Shown in pieces: positions 8,138 to 16,448 of a stretch of DNA of 64,000 bases. The notes under the pieces were generated by a model. That model searched no databases. It saw only the letters and a program-made list of their open reading frames with translations, and was not told the DNA's origin. The translations under genes were made by a program, and so were the position numbers. The DNA comes from Variovorax sp. KK3 (GTDB lineage: Bacteria; Pseudomonadota; Gammaproteobacteria; Burkholderiales; Burkholderiaceae_C), in contig NZ_LYVO01000005.1 of assembly GCF_001984055.1 (NCBI RefSeq), forward strand, positions 98,982 through 162,981. Direction: 5' to 3'. Position 1 is the stretch's first letter. Every line of letters starts with the position of its first letter.

Positions 8138-8866
8138 TCAGTTCGCGGTCGCTCCCGTCTCGGCCGCCTCTGGCGCGGCGGACGTCACAACAGGCGCCGC
8201 AGCCTTCATGGTCGTGCGCGGGCCGCGCGTCTTGGCTGCAGGCTGTGCCTTGACGGGTTTGGAGGCGACCTTCATGGTTGCCTTCGCAGTGACCTTGGGA
8301 GCCTTCGCAACCTTGGCGGCAGCAGTCACCTTCCTTGCCGACGGAGCCTTCTTCGCGGCCTTTTCGGCCTTTGCTTCAGGGGCTGCAACTTCAGCCGCTG
8401 TGGCAGCCACCTTCTTGGCGCGATTCGTCTTCACCGGAACAGCAACCGTGCGGGTCTTGCGGGCGGCCCTTTTCGCCACTGGAGCGATGGGCGCGACTCC
8501 TTCTTCGACCGAAGGTGCCGCCACGACGCCAGATTGGTCGATGAGAAACCTGTCACGGTTGCGAGCCGAGGCAATCCACGCGGGAGGTTTGCCGAAGCCC
8601 GTCCAGGTCTTGCCCGTCTTGGGGTCACGGTACTTGGGAACGCCTGCGCCCTTGCGCACTGCTTTGCCGCCACCCAGGGCCTTCCCGGCGGCTGCTTTCA
8701 GTACTTTGGCGCCACGGCCAAAGAGGTGTTCAACAGTCAGGCCAAACGTCGCAATCGACTCCCTGATTTGGGCAACCACTTTTTTTGTCTCAGCTTCACG
8801 GAGCGCGGCCGCTTCCTTTTCGAGTTTGGCGATGGCGGATTTGATCTGCGCGTAGGTCTTCGTCAT
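8138..8866 (-). CDS. H-NS-family nucleoid protein with a histone-H1-like tail
   Basis: 242 aa. The N-terminus is the H-NS oligomerisation coiled coil (MTKTYAQIKSAIAKLEKEAA, 'VVAQIRESIATFGLTVEHLFG'). The C-terminal DNA-binding motif of H-NS is at about residues 80-98 ('KYRDPKTGKTWTGFGKPPAW'). Beyond it runs a roughly 140-residue Ala/Lys/Pro/Val-rich tail resembling eukaryotic histone H1 and other KAP-rich bacterial proteins, which should bind DNA non-specifically. ATG 8866 has AAAGG about 13 bases upstream. It likely silences AT-rich acquired DNA, including this region. It is one of three H-NS-type coding segments within 4 kb and is transcribed towards the methylase-H-NS fusion. Confidence 0.85.
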   Translation of the reverse strand: MTKTYAQIKSAIAKLEKEAAALREAETKKVVAQIRESIATFGLTVEHLFGRGAKVLKAAAGKALGGGKAVRKGAGVPKYRDPKTGKTWTGFGKPPAWIASARNRDRFLIDQSGVVAAPSVEEGVAPIAPVAKRAARKTRTVAVPVKTNRAKKVAATAAEVAAPEAKAEKAAKKAPSARKVTAAAKVAKAPKVTAKATMKVASKPVKAQPAAKTRGPRTTMKAAAPVVTSAAPEAAETGATAN

Positions 8867-9000
8867 TGAGTCTGAAACCTTTGAAGTTAAGAGAGTTGGT
8901 CGCTTGAAGTGATGAACGTTGGCGACAAAGACGTCCGATTTTGAATCAACGGAAAGATTTGAGTCTCTTCAAACGCACGCCGGCCCGGATTCTCTCACGG

Positions 9001-9478
9001 CTATGGGCTATGACGCCTTCCCCTTGTCCGGCCAGTCTTGCTCCGGTAAGCTGACGTCCAGCTTCTTTTTTCGGACTTAGCCCGCTCGCTCAGCGCAACT
9101 AGCCGCGTCGAGTTGTCGGCCAGCACGGCCAGCGCGTCTTCCTGGGAAACGGACCAAGCCCGTCCCAAAAGCCTCGCGGTCTCGTCTGCACTCCATGGCA
9201 GTACTGGCTTATCGCTCACCTTGGCAAAAGGGCCGTCGCTCTCGGGCACGACTCGGCTGCGAAGCAGTTTCGCCGGAATGGACCGCCCGTTGGAAGAGCA
9301 AATGCCGCAGGGCCCATGCTGCGAACCCGAGCTGCTCAGCCGTCAAGCCATAGTGTTCGATAGCAATTTTGATTCGAGCCATCACGCCGCCGGTTTCCTT
9401 GTGGCGAAGCCCATCGGCCTCCTTCTGAAGCTTTGCGATCTGTTGCTGGATCTGGGAATGGGTCTGAGTGATAGTCAT
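9001..9478 (-). pseudogene. Degenerate H-NS-family paralogue
   Basis: From ATG 9478 the minus strand encodes a clear H-NS N-terminal domain (MTITQTHSQIQQQIAKLQKE, then 'IKIAIEHYGLTAEQLGF'). The frame then drifts into meaningless sequence and stops near 9209. One frame over, a coherent stretch continues (DKPVLPWSADETARLLGRAW, 'LAVLADNSTRLVALSERAKS'); a second slip in the A-run near 9066-9072 would extend it to a stop at about 9001. The YxxxxTWxGxGxxPxW DNA-binding motif is absent. Either the gene is doubly frameshifted, or an H-NS N-terminus abuts an unrelated 3' fragment. The region before the ATG resembles that of the intact paralogue. Confidence 0.5.
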
Positions 9479-9655
9479 AGTCTGCAAAGACGTTGGGGAT
9501 TTGCTATTGTGGGCACTGTATGGAGTAGAGCTAGGCATAACTCGCGAAAAGGCGAACCAAGCTGCGAAGGCTATGGGTTGAGGGCATTTGATAGGGCGGG
9601 CCGGGCCGACGGGTTCCAAGGCCGACGGTTCCAAGGAGAAAAACGAAGGAGCTAC

Positions 9656-9892
9656 ATGTCCAGTTCGATCCCGACCACCTCAGCAGCACGGTTCTCAACG
9701 GCCTTCTCCTTGATGCCCAACCTGGTGGCTTGGTTCCTTGGGGCTGGCGCCTCGGTCGCGTCAGGAACTCTCACTGGCGAGGCGTTGATTCGGTACCGCG
9801 AGAACAACCTCTCCAAGCGCGAAATCGACACCGGCGACCAAATCTGGATTGACCGGATCGACGCCTTCTCAACCGAGGCCGCTTATGACTGA
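9656..9892 (+). pseudogene. N-terminal fragment of a SIR2-like protein
   Basis: 78 codons with a good RBS (GAAGGAG, six bases before the ATG). The core 'NLVAWFLGAGASVASG' is the NAD-binding GAGAS motif of SIR2-family proteins of the type found in phage-defence genes. Such proteins usually exceed 300 aa; here the reading continues for only about 45 residues, ends EAAYD and stops, and has no His-containing catalytic motif. The stop overlaps the start of the next small gene (ATGACTGA). It could be a truncated relic or a small protein reusing the NAD-binding start; I favour a relic. Confidence 0.5.
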
Positions 9893-10118
9893 CTCTCCGC
9901 CGTACGTCGAAGTCAAATGCCCGAGGTGCTCGTGGGTATATGCATCCGTACCGCTGAGCACCATCTTGTCCGATGTTGCCTCACCGGAGGAGCTTGCCCG
10001 GTACTTTCGCTGCTTCCGCTGCGGCAGCCCCACCAAGGCCTTCGTGCCAGCTCAGGCGGACGATGCTCCGGTTGGCTGCACGCTTCAGCTTGTAGTGGTC
10101 GGGGAAGAACCTCGGTAG
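9885..10118 (+). CDS. Small zinc-ribbon-like protein of unknown function
   Basis: 77 aa from ATG 9885, which overlaps the stop of the preceding fragment. Two cysteine pairs, KCPRCSW near the N-terminus and FRCFRCGSP about 35 residues later, form a CxxC...CxxC zinc-ribbon arrangement. The remainder is short and acidic. The overlap suggests coupled translation with the SIR2-like piece, so the two may be remains of one operon. Function unknown; no enzyme motif is visible. Confidence 0.55.
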   Translation: MTDSPPYVEVKCPRCSWVYASVPLSTILSDVASPEELARYFRCFRCGSPTKAFVPAQADDAPVGCTLQLVVVGEEPR

Positions 10119-10235
10119 AGGCCCGTGGCATGCGGTGATGTCGGGTTCAGTGATGGCCATCTTGCAGCGCTTTACGATGGCAAGGGTCCAAAGTGGACGA
10201 TGTCACGAGAACTGTAAACGGCCAGTCTCCCCACC

Positions 10236-10676
10236 TTGAGATCAGAGGCCAAGCCGGAGACCATGCTGTCCACCGAAGTTAGCTGGACATCTATGGGCGT
10301 CAATCCGAAGCAACTCCGCCGGCACAGCGCGGCATTCAAGGCGCAGGTTCTGGCCGCCTGCGCCGAACCCCGCGCTTCCGTCGTGGCGGTCGCGCTGTCG
10401 TTTGGGCTGAACGACAAGAGCGCTGTCGCTGAGGAGGCGCGGCGTCGCATCGCGGAGATCTACCGCCTCGAGCGAGAGCTGTCGGCGCTGACGAGCGATG
10501 AGCGGCTGTCGAGAAGATGCAGCCATGCGAAGCCACTGTGGGCGGACCTGCATGCATGGCGGCAACTGGAACGAAGCCGAGTGCCCGACGGCAGCTCGAC
10601 CGCCAAGGCCTTGAACTACAGCCTCAACCACTGGGAGGCGTTGACGCACAGCCGCGCTGATCGTGGCTTGGATTGA
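10236..10676 (+). pseudogene. IS66 remnant: tnpA start joined to tnpC tail
   Basis: The first third (VNPKQLRRHSAAFKAQVLAA, 'ASVVAVALSFGLN') is the HTH start of IS66 TnpA. After 'FGLNDKSA' the frame switches to the middle and end of TnpC ('EEARRRIAEIYRLERELS', 'PLWADLHAWRQLE', 'AKALNYSLNHWEALT'). Everything between, including tnpB and the catalytic core, has been deleted, leaving one chimeric frame. Positions 10677-10860 probably hold the right end of the element, but I could not define terminal repeats. This is the second IS66 relic in the first 11 kb and is not the same copy as the one at 680-1605. Confidence 0.65.
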
Positions 10677-10862
10677 ACTGCGAGCATTTCGTGCGCACGG
10701 CAGACGACGTAGCAGTCGAGGGTCCGCAGTTGGCACGGGCTTTTTTCCTCGGTCTTGCAGTGGCCCTAGCTTCCTGACAGCCCCAAAGTAGCGTGAAGCG
10801 CCCGCGACGGCTGCGGGACCCGGCCAGCGCCCGGGTCGGCTCGATCGCCGACAACGGAGAAA

Positions 10863-11717
10863 CTAGCGAGCAGTGACCTTCTCGTAGACTCTCACAAAGT
10901 CTGTTGAATCGCTTCGCTTCCGAAACCAAGAACCACCTTCGAAGCTGACTTTATGGGTGGTTTTACCAATGAGTCTGTCATACTCGATTTCGTTTGATTC
11001 AAAAAAGTAGTTGCCCGCGTCTTGGCAAAGGTATGTGAGCTCAGTTTCCCAGCGGTTGGTGCCAACATCGAATATTTGCCAGCTAGAATTTAAGCGTTGT
11101 TTTAGCTGTTTTGTGGCAAACTGAGTTTTCGCCTCAAATTCAGAGGCTACAACCTTGACCGGAAACAGGCAGTCGCTCAATACGAAAGACCTAGTTTCAA
11201 GGCCAACGTCGACCGCGTAGATCTGTCGAGCCTCCAAAAATCTTCCGGCGGACGTTCGCGTCATGAAAGTCTGACGCTGAACCTTTCCTCCAACGGCGAT
11301 GTAGCCACTTAGAGTTCGAAGCTGAAGTGGAACCGCGTCTAGAAAGTCGTATAGCTGATCAAATGCGAAGCTGGCGACAAATTTCCAGAGCTCCGCCTGG
11401 GGTCCGATAAATTCAATTTTATCCAGAATCGTAGCGGTAAAAACCCTGAGTCCATACGGTACAGTAGCGTCGCCGTATTCGACTAAGAGATTTCTCAGCT
11501 GCAACGAATTCGAAGTCTCAAGAACAATTTCCGCCTGCAAATAAAGACTACCGTCCCCGTTTTCGATGCTCGATGCCGGTAGCAACGCGACATAGCAACC
11601 AGCCGGGGAGGCTGCCTCCACTGCCAGAGGCGTGTCAAGGATGCGAGAAACAGCCTCGTTAAGACTCATGAGCCCTGAACAATGAGACCCCACCTGCGCG
11701 AACCAGTCTTCGTTCAT
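10863..11717 (-). CDS. Hypothetical protein, third gene of an unknown operon
   Basis: 284 aa from ATG 11717; a TTG 36 bases upstream is possible but has no RBS. AT-richer than the flanking core genome. I do not recognise a domain. The sequence is globular, with mixed beta-type segments ('CYVALLPASSIENGDGSLYL', 'LRVFTATILDKIEFIGP', 'GYIAVGGKVQRQTFMTR') and a basic C-terminus. No signal peptide or membrane helix. It follows the 68-aa gene closely on the same strand, so the three genes 12606 to 10863 look like one operon. Function unknown. Confidence 0.65.
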   Translation of the reverse strand: MNEDWFAQVGSHCSGLMSLNEAVSRILDTPLAVEAASPAGCYVALLPASSIENGDGSLYLQAEIVLETSNSLQLRNLLVEYGDATVPYGLRVFTATILDKIEFIGPQAELWKFVASFAFDQLYDFLDAVPLQLRTLSGYIAVGGKVQRQTFMTRTSAGRFLEARQIYAVDVGLETRSFVLSDCLFPVKVVASEFEAKTQFATKQLKQRLNSSWQIFDVGTNRWETELTYLCQDAGNYFFESNEIEYDRLIGKTTHKVSFEGGSWFRKRSDSTDFVRVYEKVTAR

Positions 11718-11755
11718 GATTTTGCAAATTGCATTTAAAAAATATTGCGACAAAT

Positions 11756-11962
11756 CTAAGGAGGGGGAACTTCTGTCAAGGCACCATCTTGATAGTAAGC
11801 CTGAACTCCGTCTCTATAAACAACAATTACATCTTTTCCGGGATCTCCGAGTCTGTTTTCTCCGTGTCCAAGAGTTCCGCGTTCAACGGGCTCATCAGGG
11901 TATCCAGGCTCATATCGCTCATAATCCGTTGGGCCATATTGATTCTCGAGAATAACGGTCAC
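11756..11962 (-). CDS. Small acidic hypothetical protein (68 aa)
   Basis: I start this at GTG 11962, which has AAAGGAG seven bases upstream and overlaps the stop of the preceding gene as GTGA. The product is 68 aa, rich in Tyr, Pro and acidic residues (YGPTDYERYEPGYPDEPVER), ending 'YRDGVQAYYQDGALTEVPPP'. Its small size and acidity could suit an inhibitor, antitoxin or immunity protein, but I know no matching family, so that is speculation. It is the middle gene of the three-gene unit. Confidence 0.6.
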   Translation of the reverse strand: MTVILENQYGPTDYERYEPGYPDEPVERGTLGHGENRLGDPGKDVIVVYRDGVQAYYQDGALTEVPPP

Positions 11963-12606
11963 GTCGAATCTCCTTTCAAAAAAACTGGCAGCACTTTCAT
12001 TGCGGCAATCCTGAATGGCTTTGAAACCGGGGAATCCCAAAAACTAGCGGCCTCTGGGGCTCTTGTTTCATCTGTTTTTATATAAACGACTGCTTCGTCA
12101 GCCGCTGCATCAAAATTTGACTTGTTTATCTCAATAACCGACTTGAGCCCGGGTTCGAGTCGAGGCAGGGTCATTGAGCTTCCGCCAGACGCGCCAGTCC
12201 ATATTGCGCAAGCCTCAAGGCAAGCCAAAAACTCTAAGGCGCAAGTCGCCGGTTTAGTTTTCGCAAAAAAAGCTCTGACTCTGAAGGATGTCTTGGCTTT
12301 TGAGAGGTGCCCCACAATCAACACAGGATTGCGTGAAGAGAGAACACCCATTTCCATGCAATCTGGTCTGCTCGCGCGCAGGGATTCGATGGCATCCTTT
12401 TCGCGTAAATCACCTGCATATGAGTCGAACTCGGAGCCGAGCAGGGTCCACAAGGTTTCGTATCGGTTTTTGTCCGATAGCTGAAAAAGACCCAATATTT
12501 CAGGGGTTGTGGCAGGCAGTCGCTGGTTGGTCAACTCAAGGCAGACTCTGCGCCTCTCCCAATACCGCGGCTCAAGCTGAGCGCGTGCCTTAGGAACTTT
12601 CTTCAC
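11959..12606 (-). CDS. Hypothetical protein, first gene of an unknown operon
   Basis: 215 aa, starting MKKVPKARAQLEPRYWERRR. A basic N-terminus is followed by helical segments (LGLFQLSDKNRYETLWTLLG) and a beta-like stretch ('SRNPVLIVGHLSKAKTSFRV'). No known domain, signal peptide or membrane segment. Codon use and lower GC match the other two genes of the unit and differ from the core genome beyond 28.8 kb, consistent with horizontal acquisition. The stop lies inside the next gene's RBS-start region, so translation is probably coupled. Confidence 0.65.
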   Translation of the reverse strand: MKKVPKARAQLEPRYWERRRVCLELTNQRLPATTPEILGLFQLSDKNRYETLWTLLGSEFDSYAGDLREKDAIESLRASRPDCMEMGVLSSRNPVLIVGHLSKAKTSFRVRAFFAKTKPATCALEFLACLEACAIWTGASGGSSMTLPRLEPGLKSVIEINKSNFDAAADEAVVYIKTDETRAPEAASFWDSPVSKPFRIAAMKVLPVFLKGDST

Positions 12607-12732
12607 CGATCTCCTCCATCCGTTTTTAGTTGTAATGTATTACCAATCGCCCGCAAGTCAATGCCCTCCCGACGGCCGATGGGCAACCGTGCTGCATGAG
12701 CCACACATGCGGTCGCGAGGGCAAGCAAGGAG

Positions 12733-13029
12733 ATCAGCGATACCGATCAGGTGGCGTTCGCGGTGCACGTGTCGGAAAAGCTTCGCGGCGACGACGTGGT
12801 CATGGCACAGATTCAGAGCAACCCGAAGGACCGTGCCATGAAAGCAAACCTGCCGGGGGCCGCCATGGATGCGATCGTCTCGGCGATGAACATGCACAAA
12901 GACCTCGCGACGAAGCTGCTGAGCGACCAGGGGACCCGGACGGTGTTCCTCGACGTGGTCTACGAGATGCTGAAGCGACAGGACTCGGCAGGGATGTTCA
13001 ATACAGAAGCGGGAGTAAATTCGCGATGA
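12733..13029 (+). pseudogene. C-terminal remnant of a type I restriction enzyme subunit HsdR
   Basis: The frame reads 'SDTDQVAFAVHVSEKLRGDD', 'AQIQSNPKDRAMKANLPGA', 'DAIVSAMNMHKDLATKLLSD' and 'VFLDVVYEMLKRQ'. This pattern matches the extreme C-terminus of HsdR motor subunits, which ends in a helical coupling domain. No start codon, helicase or nuclease part precedes it; the region just upstream (12607-12732) is unrelated. So only about 90 codons of a protein of about 1000 aa survive. Family identification is from memory of the C-terminal pattern and is moderately secure. Confidence 0.55.
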
Positions 13030-13171
13030 CTGCCGGTCGCAAGCTCTGGGCTGGCGATCTCGAGCCTTGCGCCGGTTGCGACTGAGCAAACGTCCCGCGC
13101 CGGCTATCGCAAGCACGATGCGACGCGGAAGTTTCCCTGCCAAACGCTGTGCCGATCGACGCAACTAGGTC

Positions 13172-13621
13172 TCAGCGTAAGGGGACCGGCGTGGCCATGC
13201 GTACGAGCGCGGCAATCAGGTCATCGCCCTCCCCCTTTGGCAGCGAGAAGAGGAACTTGGGCCGCCTCTGCGTTACGTAAACATTTTCGATGTCGCGAAC
13301 GTCGAGAATCCAGTCGTCAAACTTGGCCTTGAAACGGGCGCGAACGGTTGCTAGTTCAGCGCCGGCCAGTTGAGCGGCCTCGGCCTCATCTAGGGCAACA
13401 AAAATCGCGATGCTGAAGAGGGCGCCATCGCGGTCGCCCAGCACCACTTTCGGCAGAGGATGCCTCTCCATCCTCATTCCGGGGAAGAGCTTGGCCGTGC
13501 GGGTTTCGAAATCCAGCTCGAACTTGCCGCCCACGCTGAGCATCTTGCCCCATTGGGCATCGTTCAGGGCATCGAAGGCGCTGGTCAGCATTTCTGCAAG
13601 TTGGTTATCGTGAAAAATCAT
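13172..13621 (-). CDS. Hypothetical protein, paralogue of the next upstream gene
   Basis: 149 aa. ATG 13621 has AAGGA seven bases upstream. The N-terminal half aligns with the protein at 13766-14185: both have a short helical start, then 'GGK..LDxET..A.L.PGMRMExHPxPxVVL'. The C-terminal half (RARFKAKFDDWILDVRDIEN) is less conserved. No membrane helix or known motif. The repeated 'PGMRMExHP' is the likely functional core. Role unknown; occurring as neighbours on the same strand suggests either duplication in place or a two-component unit. Confidence 0.65.
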   Translation of the reverse strand: MIFHDNQLAEMLTSAFDALNDAQWGKMLSVGGKFELDFETRTAKLFPGMRMERHPLPKVVLGDRDGALFSIAIFVALDEAEAAQLAGAELATVRARFKAKFDDWILDVRDIENVYVTQRRPKFLFSLPKGEGDDLIAALVRMATPVPLR

Positions 13622-13765
13622 GGTCTATTCCTTGGTGAATTTGATCGCTCCCTCGCCCCGAAGCAGAGCGTCGCCGAAGCGGCCATCAGTTGGTGTAGTG
13701 CTACGCGGGCCTCATGCCTTGCAGGCGAGGTTCTGCGGTGTAGAGGCCGGAGAAGCGCGATTGAG

Positions 13766-14185
13766 TTACGCTGGTTCGGTGTGCAGGGCCTGCGAATTCA
13801 GCTCGCGAAGCGCGCCCACTTCAATCTCACGAAGGCGTCGAATCCAGAGTGCAATGCTCATTGCATACTGGCCGCGCACCCATTCAAACATGGCTTTCCA
13901 GCCCTTAGCCGAAAGCGATTGGCCCTTAAGCTCCTCCGCATGGGGGAATGGCGGCAGCCACATTGCAAGGCCGGAAATCTGATAAATGGGTGCGGTAGGG
14001 TCGAGCACCACTGTGGGATGGGGATGTACTTCCATGCGCATCCCGGGCCAGAGCATCGCTCGGCCAGTCTCACAGTCGAGATGGAGCTTCCCTCCTTTCA
14101 TGCACAACTCGCCCATCTTCTTAGAGGTAAGCTTCGATAGCGCGACTGAGATGGCGGCGGACAGTTCTTGGTCATTCATCTTCAT
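13766..14185 (-). CDS. Hypothetical protein, diverged paralogue of the 13172-13621 product
   Basis: 139 aa from ATG 14185, supported by AAAGGA eight bases upstream. It shares with its neighbour the core 'KGGKLHLDCETGRAMLWPG' then 'MRMEVHPHPTVVLD'. The remainder (PPFPHAEELKGQSLSAKGWK, 'MFEWVRGQYAMSIALWIRRL') is helical. Identity between the two copies looks roughly one third over the first 80 residues, so the duplication is old. They are separated by 144 bases and are probably co-transcribed. No family recognised. Confidence 0.65.
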   Translation of the reverse strand: MKMNDQELSAAISVALSKLTSKKMGELCMKGGKLHLDCETGRAMLWPGMRMEVHPHPTVVLDPTAPIYQISGLAMWLPPFPHAEELKGQSLSAKGWKAMFEWVRGQYAMSIALWIRRLREIEVGALRELNSQALHTEPA

Positions 14186-15293
14186 AGTCAAATCCTTTGC
14201 GTTAGTTGGTGTGCTCCCGGGCCGAGCGATGCAAGAGCTCGCCCGAAGAACGAATGCACTCGACCGAACCAGAACGGAATACCCAAGCTGGTCGACCTAG
14301 TGAGATCAAGTTTTTTAAAGAGGAGGCTCTCGCTGCGGAGGTGAGCGAAAGCAAAGCAGTGCGGCGTGACCTGCGCGCAGGACAACAGCGGCCTCAGGCA
14401 ACGCCGAGGCAAAAAATACAGTCGATTGAATTTTGAAAGAGCATCACCGGCGTGCAGATGCACGCGCAGGATCAACGGCGTTGCGCCGGGATCAGATCAG
14501 TGATGCTCTTTGACAGGTACCGGCGTGGTGTCAGTACCTGGAGGGGGCGAGATTTTGCGCCTCCGAGAGGCTCAAAGTAAAATGCTGTGAGCGAACGTAT
14601 TCTAGGGTAACTTTGCGTTTCGGTCAACGCCTTTTTAAAGATGCCGACAGAACGCAGAGGGTTCAAGCTGGAGGCCGATATCTGCTGCACTTAAGGGTAG
14701 CAAAATCGTCTTACTTGCTTCCCTTCAGTGCAGCAGTGCGGTTGCCGAAGCCGTGAAAGACTGGTCCGAAGTCACTCTCGGTACGGCCGAGAGCTTTAGT
14801 GACGACCAGCACTTCTCGGTGTTTGAAGCGCCCTCTGTAGAGCGGCGTTGGCCCTTTCCCCTGCCCTCCAACAGCGCCCGTCGTCGGGCAGGTTTGCAGC
14901 GGTAGCAGTCCTTCATCACCCCCCTCGCCAACGACCGCTTGACGGTGGATCACCGGCATCGCCAGGCTGTCAAGCGCTGACCGTCCGGGATGCCGTGGCT
15001 CCGATCGCCCCCAGCTGCGCTTCCGGTGGTGAAGCGCTCAACTTATCCGTAGGAGCTCACGCCTCAAAAAGCGAACGCCTTCGACTACCGACCTCACGCC
15101 TCAGCCGCCCCTCCGGTTGCCCAGTTGACTGCTGGCGGCACTGCGAAGCTTCCTGCGAAGCGATGTTCCGTCCTTCACGTCGCCTGCCGCTGTCTAGAAC
15201 TACTCGGTCCAAGGCGTTGATTTCGCTAGCGAGTGCCTAAATTGGAGGACTTTGCACCCACCACTGTTACAGTTCGCGACAGGAGGCGCCTAG
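14186..15293. other. 1.1-kb gene-free stretch with hairpin-forming repeats
   Basis: No frame here has both a start signal and protein-like sequence. The strongest structure is a set of inverted repeats at 14436-14540, listed separately. The rest, 14550-15240, is featureless to my eye. The last 50 bases carry the leader of the nuclease operon; GACAGGAGGC (AGGAGG) sits eight bases before ATG 15294. Confidence 0.45.
14436..14540. repeat. Two inverted repeats forming potential hairpins
   Basis: AAAGAGCATCAC at 14436-14447 is perfectly complementary to GTGATGCTCTTT at 14500-14511 (12 bp, 52-base loop). Directly next to it, CAGGTAC at 14514-14520 pairs with GTACCTG at 14534-14540 (7 bp, 13-base loop). 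No poly-T tract follows, so a simple terminator is unlikely. A structured RNA, an operator pair or a relic of a mobile element are options. Confidence 0.5.
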
Positions 15294-16421
15294 ATGCCCA
15301 AGGCAGTAACAACCGCACTCGAGGAATTTGAGGTCATTGAAGGTGATGACGCCTTGCATGACTTCGGCGGCTCGCATGGTGGCAAGGGACACGACTTCGC
15401 GAGCTTCTGGGTCATCCAGCGGGTCACCGAACTCGAACAGGCCAAGCCCAGCGACTACCTTTTTGTCTGCGAGTACATGCAGGACGTCGCAGAGTTCGAC
15501 TCCAGTACTGCTCCAACGCGCGTTCAGCTCTATCAGCTGAAGAAAAAGGAAGACGGCTACTGGACGCCGCTAACCCTGACGGGACAGTCCGGCAAAAGCA
15601 AGACGCCCAATCCGGACAAGCCCATTTGGAAGCTTCTTCGCCACGTTCGGACTGTGACGCTTGCCAAGGCGACGGGCGCGTTTGTCACCAACGGCAAGTT
15701 CAAAGTCGAGCTGGCCTCAGGTCAAAGCTCAGTCAATGACACCCGCATCGGGCTGGACAGGCTAGACGCCGCACACGCGTCGAAACTGAAAGCTGCGATT
15801 GCTGCCGTCGAGGGCATCGACCCCGCCGACGTCGACCTGAGCTCAGTGGAGCTTCGAAGCGAAGCCATTGCCATCAATGACCTGCAGCGACACGCCAACG
15901 GCGTGATGCTGGAGTTCCTGAGCACGGTGGCGCCCGAGCATGCTGGTCAGGCTGCCTCGCTCGTCGACACGCTCTACATTGAACTAAAGAAGACGGCCCG
16001 GAGAACTGAGAAGTGCAGCAGTTGGGACGAACTCGTCAGTCGCCGAGGCTTCACTCGGGGCAAGTTTCAGAAGGCCGTAGAAGACCTCAAGACCATTCCG
16101 GACCGGACCGCTGCCCGGACCGCCCTTTTTGACGACATATCCAAAAGCTGGCGGAACTTGGACCGGGCCCGTGTGCTGGCAGCCCTGACGCGCTGCGCCC
16201 GAGAAAAGGTGCTCGTCGGTGAGGCAAGTCGCTGGAACTCAAAGGACATGCTGCGCCACATGTTCGAAGTCGCTGACGAGGAGCAGTGGCCAGACCAGCA
16301 GCGGTTTGAGACCGCCTGCGTGCTCCTCACCGATGAACGAAACGACTTATCTCGCGACGAGATAAGAGCGCTTTCTATATTCGAGATGACCGAATGGGAC
16401 CTAAGCCAAATCCCCGCCTAG
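15294..16421 (+). CDS. Cap4-like (DUF4297) dsDNA nuclease protein, Lamassu LmuA-like
   Basis: 375 aa. The N-terminal roughly 170 residues match the DUF4297/Cap4 endonuclease fold: 'HDFGGSHGGKGHDFASFWVI', then 'YLFVCEYMQDVAEFD' (acidic residues E60 and D64) and 'VQLYQLKKK' (81-85), giving a PD-(D/E)xK-type active site. This domain degrades DNA in CBASS Cap4 and in Lamassu LmuA. The C-terminal half is helical and has no SAVED ligand-binding domain that I can see, which argues against CBASS. The RBS AGGAGG is strong. The next gene, 27 bases downstream, encodes an SMC-like ATPase, the Lamassu pairing. It is probably the toxic effector of the operon. Confidence 0.75.
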   Translation: MPKAVTTALEEFEVIEGDDALHDFGGSHGGKGHDFASFWVIQRVTELEQAKPSDYLFVCEYMQDVAEFDSSTAPTRVQLYQLKKKEDGYWTPLTLTGQSGKSKTPNPDKPIWKLLRHVRTVTLAKATGAFVTNGKFKVELASGQSSVNDTRIGLDRLDAAHASKLKAAIAAVEGIDPADVDLSSVELRSEAIAINDLQRHANGVMLEFLSTVAPEHAGQAASLVDTLYIELKKTARRTEKCSSWDELVSRRGFTRGKFQKAVEDLKTIPDRTAARTALFDDISKSWRNLDRARVLAALTRCAREKVLVGEASRWNSKDMLRHMFEVADEEQWPDQQRFETACVLLTDERNDLSRDEIRALSIFEMTEWDLSQIPA

Positions 16422-16448
16422 TCCTTCGCGCGCTGCGGAAGCCATCAC

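Noticed and set aside
15294..16421. CBASS Cap4 effector
   Set aside because: The nuclease domain is Cap4-like, but no SAVED domain or CD-NTase gene is visible; the neighbour is an SMC-like ATPase, which points to Lamassu instead.
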